A DNA stretch of 64,000 nucleotides from Sphingobacterium sp. CZ-2 (GCF_004526235.1 NZ_CP038159.1:1922001-1986000); one strand, 5' to 3'; shown: positions 1 to 9,574, counted from the first letter of the stretch. Notes: generated by a model from the sequence alone, not told the origin. Numbers and translations are program-made.

Positions 1-50
1 AGTTTTCGTGTGGTTTTATAATTAGCTTTATTTATCAATTACTAATCAAC

Positions 51-494
51 ATGAATAAAAAACCTATCCTAATTTTGACTCTATTTCTAGGGATTTTAAT
101 GTATAATTTTACGGCTTCAGCACAACAAGATTATGTGAAACCAAAACTTAGTAACAAAGACTCTTGGTCTTTGGTTTTGATTCCCGATCCGCAATCCTAT
201 GTGAAATTTGAACGCAATGTTCCGCTGGTCAATTTAATGACTGCTTGGATAAAAGAAAATGTAGACTCCTTGAACACGCAGTTTGTGTTATATACAGGAG
301 ATCTGGTGGAGCAAAATGATCTGTTGAATCCTAATGGAAATGGTGGCGATGGATGGTTGAGGTATCTGGAGTTCTTGCCTGATGGAAAGACTGTGAAAGT
401 AAAAACCTTTTCACCTTTGTTTGCAATATCGCCAGCTACCCAATCTTTAGCTTATAAAACAGAGAAAAATCAAGAATTTGAGTTTGAATTGTAG
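51..494 (+). pseudogene. Metallophosphatase remnant (calcineurin-like), internal in-frame deletion
   Basis: The 147-residue product has a signal peptide (residues 1-25, ending TASAQ) and the first two blocks of a calcineurin-like phosphoesterase: IPDPQSY near residue 46 and YTGDLVEQND near residue 83. It then jumps to what looks like the C-terminal end of the same family (GNGGDGWLRYLEFLPDGK onward). The GNH(D/E) block and the later histidine blocks that complete the two-metal site are absent, and family members are normally more than twice as long. I infer an in-frame loss of the middle, so the protein is probably exported but inactive. The junction lies near 345-350 in a run of AATGG-like repeats. 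It stands 35 bases upstream of another damaged gene. Confidence 0.6.
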
Positions 495-529
495 TTCTTT
501 TTATACTTTTGGGTTTACCAAGCTATATT

Positions 530-1975
530 ATGAAGAAATTAATTTTATCTCGTTTATTTGTTTTTGCCGTTTTATCGTTAGTTAGCCTGCAATCATTAGT
601 TGCTCAGGATATTTCCAAAGATAGTTTATCCAAACATGTACATTATCTTGCTTCGGAAGAATTGGAGGGAAGAGGTTTGGGCACTGCCGGAAAGGATAAA
701 GCGACCAGATTTATAGTAGAACAGTTCAGATCGGCAGGTTTACAGCCATATCAAGGGGGTTTTTTACAGGATTTTGAATTGACTTTTAGTCTTGCGAAGG
801 TTAAGGCGCATAATGTATGAGGATTTGTAGAAGGGTCGGATCCTCAATTGAAATCAGAAATGATCGTGTTAGGAGCTCATTATGATCATCTTGGCTATAA
901 AAAGGATCGTAAAGTTTGGTATCCGGGTGCTGATGATAACGTTTCTGGTGTAGCGACGGTAATTGAATTAGCGAAATATTTTGGAGAGGATGTCAATAGA
1001 TCGAAACGAAGCATTTTGTTTATTGCCTTTGATGCGGAGGAATCGGGTCTTTTAGGTGCGAAACATTTTGTTGATAAGTTGAGTGCTGAAGAGCGCAATA
1101 AAATTAAGGCAATGTTCAGTTTTGATATGGTGGGAATGTTGAGTAAGAATAAGGGCTTGGTGTTAAAGGGTGTTCGGACATTGGGAGATGGCGTGGAATT
1201 GGCCGAACAAGAAGCAAAAGGATTAAACCTATTAAATCTTTCGGATAAAATTGAGGAGCGGACGGATACAGAACCTTTTGGGTCAGTAGGAATTCCGGCT
1301 ATCCATGTTTTCACGGGATTGAAATCTCCTTATCATAAGCCTGAGGATAAAGCGGAATTATTGGATTATGATGGGATGAAGGAAATTGCTGATTTTTCAG
1401 CTCGATTTGTTGGAGCACTGGCTAATCAGCAGGAGGAACTTGTTGCTACCAAGAAGATGCAGAGGTTGCAGGAAAATCCGAAAAGTATTGGAAAACCAGT
1501 GACTTTAGCAGGAATGTTCCAGTTGAATTCGGGAAAGCATCTGTATGATGATGAGTTTTATGATGCAAAATCGGATATTGGCTTTAGCCTTGGTCTGCAA
1601 ATGGAGTATCGGTTCAAGAAATTGTGGGCGGTTGATTTAGGAGGATATTTTAATAATAATGCAAGTCGATCTGCAGAAGGAAGGTTTGAGAGGAATTCAT
1701 TGATGGTTCCGATGAATCTTAAATTTGGAAGTAATGTGGTTATTTCTGCGGGGCCGTATTATAAATATCATTTTAATGGTAAGAATGGGAATACGGATTT
1801 GGATTTTGAAAATACGTTTAGAAGGGATGAGTGGGGGTATTCGCTAGGTGTGGCTGTGGAGGTGATGAATTATCATGTAGGATGGGTAAGTAGAAGATCT
1901 TTTCACTCGATATATTCGAATGGGCCAAAGGTGATTCCAATTGAAAATGGGGTTTCTTTGGGGTGGAGGTTTTAA
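530..1975 (+). pseudogene. M28 peptidase fused to a C-terminal outer-membrane barrel, interrupted by an in-frame TGA
   Basis: Translation from the ATG at 530 gives a signal peptide (residues 1-25) and the M28 N-terminal region, then meets TGA at 818-820. Reading continues in the same frame as a normal M28 domain. All five expected zinc ligands are visible: GAHYDHLG, GADDNVSG, FDAEESG, SFDMVG and PYHKPED. Residues after about 310 form a second domain of alternating hydrophobic strands that ends in an aromatic residue (SLGWRF), typical of an outer-membrane beta barrel. No frameshift is needed, so a single base change would restore a protein of about 481 residues. A TTG at 848 could restart translation but without a signal peptide. 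Most likely a recent nonsense mutation. Confidence 0.65.
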
Positions 1976-2018
1976 CTTTTTTTTTGGGAAGATGCTGTCC
2001 TTGCGAAGGGTTAATAAC

Positions 2019-2117
2019 GTCATTGCGAGGTGTGTATTGCGTCATTGCGAGGCACGAAGCAATCTTTACATTAGTCGAAAGATTGCTTCGTTCCTCGCAA
2101 TGACGGGGAAAACCGCA
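2019..2117. repeat. REP-like palindromic element (GTCATTGCGAGG type)
   Basis: A near-perfect inverted repeat at 2041-2104 has 27-base arms starting GTCATTGCGAGG and reading inward to GAAGCAATCTTT, with a loop of about ten bases. An extra half unit lies at 2019-2030 and a fragment at 2114-2117. The same arm recurs at 14384-14549 and 41821-42033. It sits between the M28 gene and the 3' end of acs, so it could also act as a bidirectional transcript end. The small reading frames crossing it on both strands are by-products of the repeat. Confidence 0.8.
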
Positions 2118-2151
2118 ATGACGGAGAAAGCCGAAATAAGAGTAAATGTCC

Positions 2152-4065
2152 TTATTTCATTTCCTTGGAGCCTTCAATAATCGCTTCCACAACAGTAGGG
2201 TCCTGCAAGGTTGAAGTATCACCTAAAGATCCCAATTCGCCTTCTGCGATTTTTCTCAAAATCCTACGCATAATCTTCCCAGACCTCGTCTTAGGCAATT
2301 CAGTCACAAACTGAATAATATCAGGTTTAGCAATCGCACCAATAATCCTAGTCACGGTCTGTAAAATATCCTGACGTGTTTTTTCAGCATCAATATGATG
2401 GTTCGCAATCACATATGCATAGATGCCCTGTCCTTTTACAGGATGCGGATAACCAACAATAGCTGATTCCACCACATCTGCGTGCATATTGATCGCATTT
2501 TCCACTTCAGCAGTTCCGATACGGTGTCCAGAGACATTCAACACATCATCAACACGGCCCGTAATTCGGTAATAACCTTCCGGACTTCTATAACAACCAT
2601 CACCTGTAAAATACATATCCTCATACGTAGAGAAATATGTCTGTCTACAACGTTCATGGTCTCCCCAAGTTGTACGCAGCATACCTGGCCAAGGGAATTT
2701 GATACAAAGGTTTCCAGAAACATCGTTTCCTTCAATCTCTTCTCCGTTCTCATCCATCAAACAAGGTTGAACGCCTGGCAATGGTAACATGGCATATCCC
2801 GGGATCTCCGGTGTAATACCCGCAATCGGCGTAATCAAATGACCACCATTTTCTGTCTGCCACCAGGTATCCACAATCGGACAATTTCCTTTTCCCACTT
2901 TATCGTGGTACCAATTCCAAGCTTCCTCATTGATTGGCTCACCCACGGTACCTAACACTCTTAAAGAAGAAAGGTCCTTATTCTCCACATATTCATCTCC
3001 AAAAGCCATCAACGAACGGATCGCTGTAGGAGCGGTATATAAGATGTTAACTTTGTATTTTTCTACGATATCCCAGAAACGGCTAGCATCAGGATAGGTT
3101 GGAATTCCCTCAAACATCAAAGAGGTAGCTCCTTGAGATAATGGCCCATATACGATGTAACTATGGCCAGTAATCCAACCAATATCAGCTGTACAGAAAT
3201 ACACTTCTCCAGGTTGGTATTGGAAAGTATTGGCAAAGGTATATCCGGTATAGACCATATAACCGGCAGTACTGTGCACTACACCTTTCGGCTTTCCGGT
3301 CGAACCGGAGGTATATAGGATAAATAAGGTATCCTCGGCATCCATTTCTTCCGCTGGGCAAGCCGGATTTCCTTGAGTCTCCACTTTCTTGATCTCATCT
3401 TCCCACCAAACATCACGACCTTTGATCATGGAAATCGGCGTACGCGTACGGGTAAGTACAATCACTTTTTCTACCGATTTACATTGCATCAAGGCATCAT
3501 CAACAATGGTTTTAAGTTCCAGAATTTTCTTTCCTCGGAAACCACCATCCGAAGTGATCACCAATTTACATTCCGCATCATTGATCCTGTCTGCAATGGA
3601 TTGCGCCGAGAAACCACCAAACACCACCGAGTGGATGGCGCCTATTCGAGCACAGGCAAGAACGGCAATCACCAATTCAGGAACCATCGGTAAATAGATA
3701 CAAACCCGGTCGCCTTTCCGGATGTTGTTGTTCTTTAATACATTGGAGAATTGTTCTACCTTCTGTAATAATTGTTTATAGGAAAGCACACGATGTGCCT
3801 CATGTGGATCATTTGGCTCCCAAATAATAGCAGGCTTATCGCCCAACTGGTAAATATGACGGTCTAAACAGTTTTCGGTAATGTTCAGCTTACCTCCTTC
3901 AAACCACTTAATATCCGGCTCTTTGAAATTCCAGTTTAATACATTGGTCCATTTTCTTTTCCAAAAGAAATTCTCCGCAATGCCTCCCCAGAATTGTTCC
4001 GGATTTTCTACACTCTCTTTGTAAGCTTTTTGATACTCCTCAAAAGATTTAATTTGAAAACTCAT
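2152..4065 (-). CDS. acs: Acetyl-CoA synthetase
   Basis: This 637-residue protein activates acetate with ATP and CoA through an acetyl-adenylate, and has the full length of the family. Visible motifs are the AMP-binding loop YTSGSTGKPKGVVHS (near residue 250), DTWWQTENGG in the middle, YFTGDG and RVDDVLNVSGHRIGTAEVE near residue 510, and the C-terminal PKTRSGKIMRR, whose lysine is the catalytic and acetylation-regulated residue in characterised Acs enzymes. The start MSFQIKSFEEY agrees with related proteins. It is transcribed alone, convergent with the M28 remnant across the REP-like element and divergent from the UbiA-like gene. Confidence 0.95.
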   Translation of the reverse strand: MSFQIKSFEEYQKAYKESVENPEQFWGGIAENFFWKRKWTNVLNWNFKEPDIKWFEGGKLNITENCLDRHIYQLGDKPAIIWEPNDPHEAHRVLSYKQLLQKVEQFSNVLKNNNIRKGDRVCIYLPMVPELVIAVLACARIGAIHSVVFGGFSAQSIADRINDAECKLVITSDGGFRGKKILELKTIVDDALMQCKSVEKVIVLTRTRTPISMIKGRDVWWEDEIKKVETQGNPACPAEEMDAEDTLFILYTSGSTGKPKGVVHSTAGYMVYTGYTFANTFQYQPGEVYFCTADIGWITGHSYIVYGPLSQGATSLMFEGIPTYPDASRFWDIVEKYKVNILYTAPTAIRSLMAFGDEYVENKDLSSLRVLGTVGEPINEEAWNWYHDKVGKGNCPIVDTWWQTENGGHLITPIAGITPEIPGYAMLPLPGVQPCLMDENGEEIEGNDVSGNLCIKFPWPGMLRTTWGDHERCRQTYFSTYEDMYFTGDGCYRSPEGYYRITGRVDDVLNVSGHRIGTAEVENAINMHADVVESAIVGYPHPVKGQGIYAYVIANHHIDAEKTRQDILQTVTRIIGAIAKPDIIQFVTELPKTRSGKIMRRILRKIAEGELGSLGDTSTLQDPTVVEAIIEGSKEMK

Positions 4066-4247
4066 CTTTCTAAAATAAAATTATAGGTCTATATGTTTAT
4101 TTGCTAGGGAAATTATTTAATTCGGTCAATTAGTTATTAGATGCCGTTAAATAGCCTCCCAGCAGAGCTAATTTAATTTTTTTTAATATGTTTTACTAAT
4201 TTTTCCTGTCTTGATTGAATAAATTGCATTTTTGTTTAGGTTTTATT

Positions 4248-5117
4248 GTGGAAATTTTAAAGAGGATATATTATTTTTTGGTGCATACCAACCTGCTCAT
4301 TGCTTTGGCTGCAATAGCCCAATGCGCATTGACTTACATGATCCTTCAACTCCCGATAAATCCTTCCATCTTAATTGTCGAGGGAACAACCACCTTATTG
4401 TTGTACAATTTGAGTTTGTATCTCTCTTTACCCCGAGAAACCGAAAAATCACCTTATATACGAACGCGCTGGATAGGAAGGAATATGCCTGTTTTTTGGG
4501 TATTAAGTTTATTAGCCTTTATTGTTTGTCTGTTTGCATTATGGCAACTGCATCTTATCACTTGGGTATTTCTTGGTGTCATCGGGTTGATCAGCATTGC
4601 TTACGCTGTTCCGCTCGTCAAATTCAAAGGTAAGAGACTTGGTTTGAGGCAGGTTCCAGGTTTAAAGGTATTCTATATTGCGGTAATATGGTCGCTGAGC
4701 AGCGTTGGATTGCCCGTCCTTGAATTATATGCAAATGGTGAGGCGATCGATTGGTATATGGCCAATTACTTGGGCATCGTTAAGATTCTATTTCTGCTGC
4801 TCTGTACCTTGCCCTTTGATATCCGAGATTATGAGCAGGATGTACAATATAACCTAAAAACCTTGCCCATTCTATTGGGTAAAAGGAAAGCGATAGGTTT
4901 ATCCTATGCTATGGGCGTAATCCATATTCTCTTGATCTATTTTTCACCTTATTCAGATCCTGTTAAAATGGGGATGGTTTTAACCAGTTTGCTTGTACTG
5001 TTTCTTTTTAAAGCCCTTATTTTCACAACAAAAAAACATTACCACCATGTTTACCTATTGGATTTAGCTTTGATCGTACAGTGGTTGATTGTATGGATCT
5101 GCTTATCGTGGAGGTAA
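4248..5117 (+). CDS. UbiA-like integral membrane protein
   Basis: A very hydrophobic protein of about 289 residues with roughly eight predicted membrane segments. The motif LPFDIRDYEQD in the second half resembles the second aspartate-rich motif of UbiA prenyltransferases, followed by KTLPILLGKRKA as in that family. The first Asp-rich motif is degenerate (YNLSLYLSLPRE), so the usual Mg-diphosphate site is incomplete and prenyltransferase activity is uncertain. The start is chosen at GTG 4248; a TTG at 4215 would add eleven residues. It is divergent from acs and convergent with the 2-hydroxyacid dehydrogenase. Substrate unknown. Confidence 0.6.
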   Translation: MEILKRIYYFLVHTNLLIALAAIAQCALTYMILQLPINPSILIVEGTTTLLLYNLSLYLSLPRETEKSPYIRTRWIGRNMPVFWVLSLLAFIVCLFALWQLHLITWVFLGVIGLISIAYAVPLVKFKGKRLGLRQVPGLKVFYIAVIWSLSSVGLPVLELYANGEAIDWYMANYLGIVKILFLLLCTLPFDIRDYEQDVQYNLKTLPILLGKRKAIGLSYAMGVIHILLIYFSPYSDPVKMGMVLTSLLVLFLFKALIFTTKKHYHHVYLLDLALIVQWLIVWICLSWR

Positions 5118-5141
5118 TACCTAGCCTAATTTGTTATAATC

Positions 5142-6071
5142 TTATCTGTTTTTTAAAAAGGCGATAATCTTTTCACCAAGGAAGGAGGAAAGCTTCTCAT
5201 AACTTTCAAAGGTCCAACCGGCCACATGCGGACTCAACAAAACATTGTCCCTGCTGATCAGATCTGCATACCATTCCTGTTCCGCTAAAGCTGGAAATTT
5301 CTCGAAAGGGAGTACATCGAAGGCTGCGCCAAGAATCTTTCCATTATCGAGATTCTTTAAGACCGCAGGCACTTTTGCGATTCCTCCTCGGGCACCCATC
5401 AAAAAGAAGATGGGTTTGCGGAAATGGAAAAGATATTCCTCATCCACCATACCTCTTGTTTCGCGGGTCAATGGGATGTGAAAACTTAATATATCGGCTT
5501 GTTTTACCACTTCTTCCATGGAAACCTCACGCGCATATTGATCCGAAAAGCCAGTTTTGTATTTATCGTAAGCAATAACTTTAACCTCAAAACCGGAAAG
5601 CTTTTTGGCCATGGCCTGGCCGTTATTCCCATAACCGATCAATGCAACAGTCCGACCTTTGAGCTCATAACCTCTGTTTTCTTCCCTTTTCCAGAAACCC
5701 GTTCTCACTTCCTTATCCCCCCGATTCAAGTTATTCATCAGGCTCAATAACATGCCGATCATATGTTCGCCCACTGCATCGCGGTTTCCTTCATTAGCAG
5801 AAAAGAGGAATATTCCTTTAGAAGCGGCATATTCTTCATCGATATTGTCCATCCCAGCTCCAGCCCTGCCTATAAATTCCAGCTTATTCCCCAAATCGAT
5901 GAAAGCCTGGTCAACTTGGAATTTTGATCGGATGATAAGTCCTGAGTAGTTCCCTATTATTTTTTCTGCCTCTTCACATTGGATATCAGGTTGATAATCA
6001 TAAGCAATGTTCTCCTTCTTGAACTGGTCAAGAATAACCTCATGTAAATCATCGACAATTAATATGCTCAT
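5142..6071 (-). CDS. D-isomer specific 2-hydroxyacid dehydrogenase (SerA-like)
   Basis: A 309-residue NAD-dependent dehydrogenase of the D-2-hydroxyacid family. The N-terminal substrate-domain part contains GRAGAGMDNID. A Rossmann motif follows (VALIGYGNNGQ, near residue 143), then the catalytic arginine region (MGARGG), the glutamate region (AAFDVLPFEKFP), and the catalytic histidine in SPHVAGWT. It resembles the short phosphoglycerate dehydrogenases of Bacteroidota that lack an ACT regulatory domain, so serine synthesis is possible, but no serB or serC neighbour supports this. It lies 35 bases downstream of rsmA on the same strand. Confidence 0.8.
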   Translation of the reverse strand: MSILIVDDLHEVILDQFKKENIAYDYQPDIQCEEAEKIIGNYSGLIIRSKFQVDQAFIDLGNKLEFIGRAGAGMDNIDEEYAASKGIFLFSANEGNRDAVGEHMIGMLLSLMNNLNRGDKEVRTGFWKREENRGYELKGRTVALIGYGNNGQAMAKKLSGFEVKVIAYDKYKTGFSDQYAREVSMEEVVKQADILSFHIPLTRETRGMVDEEYLFHFRKPIFFLMGARGGIAKVPAVLKNLDNGKILGAAFDVLPFEKFPALAEQEWYADLISRDNVLLSPHVAGWTFESYEKLSSFLGEKIIAFLKNR

Positions 6072-6106
6072 GAAAAATGGAATTAAATTTCAACTATTTA
6101 TGTTGA

Positions 6107-6886
6107 TTAGGGTTTCTTAGCGATTTCATTGGTCAATTGAACAAAATCGTTTACATCCAATCGTTCCGCCCGAAGTTCGTAAAGGGGATTATCACTCATC
6201 TGTTCTTTTGGGATAACGCCAGAAAGTGCATTTCTTAAGGTCTTCCGTCTTTGGTTAAATCCAGCTTTCACTACACGCCAAAATAATTTCTCATCACAAT
6301 CCAAAGATTCCTTATCATTCCTCACCATGCGCATCACACCCGATAAAACCTTTGGCGGAGGATTAAAAGCACCTGCTTTTACCGTGAATAGATAAGAAAC
6401 ATCATAATAAGCCTGCAAAAAGACGGATAAGATTCCGTACTCTTTGTTCCCTGGCTTAGCCACACAACGTTCTGCAACTTCCTTTTGGAACATGCCCACC
6501 ATTTCAACTACGCGCTGTCTTTCTTCTAAGATCTTGAAAAGAATCTGGGAGGAAATATTGTACGGGAAATTCCCGATCACGGCCATTTTATCGCCAAAAT
6601 ATTGACCAAAATCCAGGTTCAGAAAATCTCCATGGATCAATCTATTTCCTAATTCGGGGTACTTATCAGCTAAAAATTCAATGGATTCATCATCTACATC
6701 GATGAGAAAGGTTTCGTAGTTAGTGTTCTGAAGGAGGAAATCGGAGAGTACACCCATCCCAGGACCTACTTCCAACACCTGATTGAATCCCAAGGAAGGA
6801 GTCAAAGCATCCACTATACGTTGTGCCGCATTTTTATCATTAAGAAAATGCTGGCCTAAATGTTTCTTTGCACGAACTGAACCCAT
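6107..6886 (-). CDS. rsmA: 16S rRNA dimethyladenosine transferase
   Basis: RsmA (KsgA) dimethylates two adjacent adenines in the 3' hairpin of 16S rRNA using S-adenosylmethionine. The 259-residue protein begins with AKKHLGQHFLND and has the SAM-binding VLEVGPGMGVLSDFL near residue 38, the NFPYNISSQI catalytic motif near 107, and the C-terminal AGFNQRRKTLRNAL helical region, all standard. A TATCTTTG box read on the minus strand (6908-6901) lies 14 bases before the ATG. It is divergent from pdxA with an 88-base gap carrying both promoters. Confidence 0.95.
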   Translation of the reverse strand: MGSVRAKKHLGQHFLNDKNAAQRIVDALTPSLGFNQVLEVGPGMGVLSDFLLQNTNYETFLIDVDDESIEFLADKYPELGNRLIHGDFLNLDFGQYFGDKMAVIGNFPYNISSQILFKILEERQRVVEMVGMFQKEVAERCVAKPGNKEYGILSVFLQAYYDVSYLFTVKAGAFNPPPKVLSGVMRMVRNDKESLDCDEKLFWRVVKAGFNQRRKTLRNALSGVIPKEQMSDNPLYELRAERLDVNDFVQLTNEIAKKP

Positions 6887-6900
6887 AAGCTTAAATTATG

Positions 6901-6908
6901 CAAAGATA
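6901..6908 (-). promoter_or_regulatory. -7 box of rsmA (TATCTTTG)
   Basis: CAAAGATA on the plus strand reads TATCTTTG on the minus strand, a perfect match to the Bacteroidota TAnnTTTG element, 14 bases before the rsmA ATG. No convincing -33 TTTG is seen at the expected distance. Confidence 0.55.
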
Positions 6909-6945
6909 CTATTTTTAAATAACCTGATTGTTTATCTTTTTTTGC

Positions 6946-6953
6946 TATTTTTG
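6946..6953 (+). promoter_or_regulatory. -7 box of pdxA (TATTTTTG)
   Basis: A TAnnTTTG match lies 21 bases before the pdxA ATG. A TTG at 6928-6930 could serve as a weak -33 element, with a slightly short spacer of 15 bases. Confidence 0.5.
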
Positions 6954-6974
6954 ACTATCTAATGCGCAAAAAAG

Positions 6975-8030
6975 ATGAGTGAAAAGCTAAAAATTGGGAT
7001 TTCAATCGGCGATATCAATGGTATCGGACTAGAGGTAATTATCAAATCGTTAATGGATCCTCGCATCCTGGATTTCTTTACCCCAATTGTATACGGAAAT
7101 ACCAAAGTGGCTTCCTTTCATCGCAAAGCAATAGGTGTTAATGATTTCAGTTTCAATGTGATCAATGCCGCATCAGATGCCAATCCGAAGCGTCCTAATA
7201 TGATCAATTGTTGGCAAGAAGATGTGAAGATATCTTTGGGCGAGCAGAACGAAATCGGCGGAAAATACGCATTCATTTCCCTACAAAAAGCAGCAGAGGA
7301 CTTAAAAGCCGGTGTGATCGATGCATTGGTTACTGCACCCATCAACAAACATAATATCCAACAAGAAGGATTTAATTTTCCTGGCCATACGGAATATCTT
7401 CAGGATTTCTTCGGGGCTAAGGATGTGTTGATGTTCATGGTCAGTGAAGATCTTCGGGTAGGGGTGGTAACAGGCCATATTCCAGTTAAAGAAGTATCCG
7501 AAGCGATTACCGAAGAATCCATCCTACACAAATTGCGCATGATGAATACCAGTCTGAAAGTGGATTTCTGGATTCAGAAACCAAAAATTGCCGTATTGGG
7601 ATTAAACCCTCATGCAGGCGATGATGGACTTATCGGTACAGAGGATCAGGATATCGTGGCTCCAGCGATCAAAAAAGCCTTCGATGAAGGGATATTTTGT
7701 TTCGGACCATATCCTGCAGATGGTTTTTTTGCTGCAGATGCCTATACCAAATTTGATGCGGTATTAGCGATGTACCACGATCAAGGTCTGATCCCTTTCA
7801 AGCATATTGCTTCTCGAAACGGGATTAACTTTACTGCGGGCTTACCGGTGGTAAGGACCTCCCCAGATCATGGAACGGGTTATGATATTGCAGGAAAGAA
7901 TCAAGCGTCGCATACTTCCTTCCTTTCCGCGATCTTTGAGGCCGTTCATATTGTGAATAGGCGTCGGGAGCAGGCTGTATTGGCAGAAAATCCATTAGCA
8001 TTCCGTCGTTTGAGCAAGGATAGAGACTAA
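6975..8030 (+). CDS. pdxA: 4-hydroxythreonine-4-phosphate dehydrogenase
   Basis: PdxA oxidises 4-phosphohydroxy-L-threonine in the DXP-dependent pyridoxal phosphate pathway. The 351-residue protein starts KIGISIGDINGIGLEV and shows the family blocks VTAPINKHNI, FPGHTEYL, LGLNPHAGDDGLIG, MYHDQGLIPFKH and TSPDHGTGYDIAGK. The histidines in GHTEYL, the HDQG block and the later SPDHGTG block correspond to metal-binding positions known in the family. Length and start are normal. It is divergent from rsmA, a neighbourhood also common elsewhere, and is followed by the separately promoted CCA-adding enzyme. Confidence 0.93.
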   Translation: MSEKLKIGISIGDINGIGLEVIIKSLMDPRILDFFTPIVYGNTKVASFHRKAIGVNDFSFNVINAASDANPKRPNMINCWQEDVKISLGEQNEIGGKYAFISLQKAAEDLKAGVIDALVTAPINKHNIQQEGFNFPGHTEYLQDFFGAKDVLMFMVSEDLRVGVVTGHIPVKEVSEAITEESILHKLRMMNTSLKVDFWIQKPKIAVLGLNPHAGDDGLIGTEDQDIVAPAIKKAFDEGIFCFGPYPADGFFAADAYTKFDAVLAMYHDQGLIPFKHIASRNGINFTAGLPVVRTSPDHGTGYDIAGKNQASHTSFLSAIFEAVHIVNRRREQAVLAENPLAFRRLSKDRD

Positions 8031-8081
8031 TCTATCCGTTTTTTAGTCAGGTAGCAGGTCCCTGTTATCTATAAATTTCAT

Positions 8082-8089
8082 TACTTTTG
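8082..8089 (+). promoter_or_regulatory. -7 box of the CCA-adding enzyme gene (TACTTTTG)
   Basis: A perfect TAnnTTTG match ends 12 bases before the ATG at 8102. It overlaps an in-frame upstream TTG (8087), which is therefore unlikely to be the start. The implied 5' leader is only a few bases long. Confidence 0.55.
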
Positions 8090-8101
8090 CACTTTGTTGC
8101 T

Positions 8102-9514
8102 ATGAGTGAAAATTTAAGTCATCCAATATTTTCCATTATCCGAGATTTGGCGAAGGAAGAACAGGTATCTTGTTTCGTAATTGGCGGCTATGTTCGTGAT
8201 CGGATCATGGGCAGGCCATTAAAAGATGATATCGATATATTAGTGTTGGGAAGTGGGATTGATTTTGCTGCCAAACTAGGGGAGAAGCTGCATACGAATG
8301 TAGCGGTGTATAAATCCTTCGGAACCGCCATGCTCAATTTTCAAGGTTTACAGGTCGAATTTGTGGGAGCTCGCAAAGAGTCCTATCGTCGGGAATCGAG
8401 GAAACCTATTGTGGAAGATGGCACATTAGAAGATGATCAGAACCGGCGCGATTTTACGATCAATGCAATGGCCTACTCCTTAAATGAGGAGAATTATGGC
8501 GAGTTGATCGATCCTTTTGATGGCGTGGCTGATATCCAGAACCAACTGATAAAAACCCCATTAGAACCCGGAATAACTTTTTCAGACGATCCTTTGCGAA
8601 TGATGCGTGCCATCCGCTTCGCTACCCAATTGACCTTTCGAATTGATTCCGCAGCGTTGAATGCTATTGCTGAACATGCCGATCGTATCAAGATCATCTC
8701 CAAAGAGCGGGTAATCGATGAACTGAATAAAATTATCCTTGCTAAGAAACCATCCATCGGTTTTAAGTATTTGTTTGATACCGGCTTATTGGAGTTGATA
8801 TTTCCGGCGATGCATCAATTATATGGTGTAGACTATGTGGATGGAAAAGGGCATAAGGATAATTTCTATCATACTTTGGAGGTATTGGATAATGTAGCGG
8901 AAATGTCTGATGATCTCTGGTTGAGATGGGCAGCGATCATGCACGATATCGCCAAGCCGGCCACCAAAAGATTTGATAAGAAGGTAGGTTGGACCTTTCA
9001 TGGCCATGAAGATAAAGGGGCTAAAATGGTTCCGAAACTATTTGCCGAGCTCAAGTTGCCTCTCCATGAAAAGATGAAATTTGTGCAGAAACTAGTGGCT
9101 TTGCATCTTCGTCCTATTGTGCTGGCAAAGGATATCGTAACAGATTCTGCAGTTAGAAGACTATTGTTCGAAGCAGGAGATGATATTGATTCCTTGATGA
9201 TGTTATGCCATGCGGATGTAACGACCAAGAATGATTTCAAGAAAAAGAAATACCGCGAGAATTTCGACCTGGTCAAACAGAAGTTGAAAGACGTGGAGGA
9301 ACGGGATCAGATCCGGAATTGGCAGCCGCCAATTGATGGTGATGATATCATGAAAATGTTTGGTATTGGACCTGGAAGGCATGTAGGTATTATTAAAAAC
9401 GCTATCCGTGAAGCTATTTTGGAAGGCGAAATTCCAAATGCAAGGAAGGAAGCCCTACAATTTATGTTGGAGAAAGGTAAAAACTTAGGCCTTGAAGTGG
9501 TAGGTCAAGTTTAA
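8102..9514 (+). CDS. cca: CCA tRNA nucleotidyltransferase with HD domain
   Basis: A 470-residue class II nucleotidyltransferase. The N-terminal head has FVIGGYVRDRIMGRP, the paired carboxylates in DDIDILV, RRDFTINAMAY and FSDDPLRMMRAIRFA. The C-terminal half carries an HD hydrolase domain (HDNFYHTLEV, MHDIAKPATK, FHGHEDKGAKM). It adds or repairs the 3' CCA of tRNAs, which matters here because the two tRNA genes at 23705-23898 do not encode CCA. A poly(A) polymerase role cannot be excluded from sequence alone. The start is placed at ATG 8102 because the upstream TTG lies inside the promoter. Confidence 0.9.
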   Translation: MSENLSHPIFSIIRDLAKEEQVSCFVIGGYVRDRIMGRPLKDDIDILVLGSGIDFAAKLGEKLHTNVAVYKSFGTAMLNFQGLQVEFVGARKESYRRESRKPIVEDGTLEDDQNRRDFTINAMAYSLNEENYGELIDPFDGVADIQNQLIKTPLEPGITFSDDPLRMMRAIRFATQLTFRIDSAALNAIAEHADRIKIISKERVIDELNKIILAKKPSIGFKYLFDTGLLELIFPAMHQLYGVDYVDGKGHKDNFYHTLEVLDNVAEMSDDLWLRWAAIMHDIAKPATKRFDKKVGWTFHGHEDKGAKMVPKLFAELKLPLHEKMKFVQKLVALHLRPIVLAKDIVTDSAVRRLLFEAGDDIDSLMMLCHADVTTKNDFKKKKYRENFDLVKQKLKDVEERDQIRNWQPPIDGDDIMKMFGIGPGRHVGIIKNAIREAILEGEIPNARKEALQFMLEKGKNLGLEVVGQV

Positions 9515-9574
9515 TTTTTTTAAAAAATATGTAACTTTAATGCTCGAAATATCGCATTATTAACGAAATATAAA

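Noticed and set aside
1941..2180. Overlapping reading frames on both strands across the palindrome after the M28 gene
   Set aside because: They are by-products of the repeat, overlap real genes and have no family-like content.
8087..8101. TTG start for the CCA-adding enzyme
   Set aside because: The codon lies inside the TACTTTTG promoter box; the ATG at 8102 gives a normal protein.
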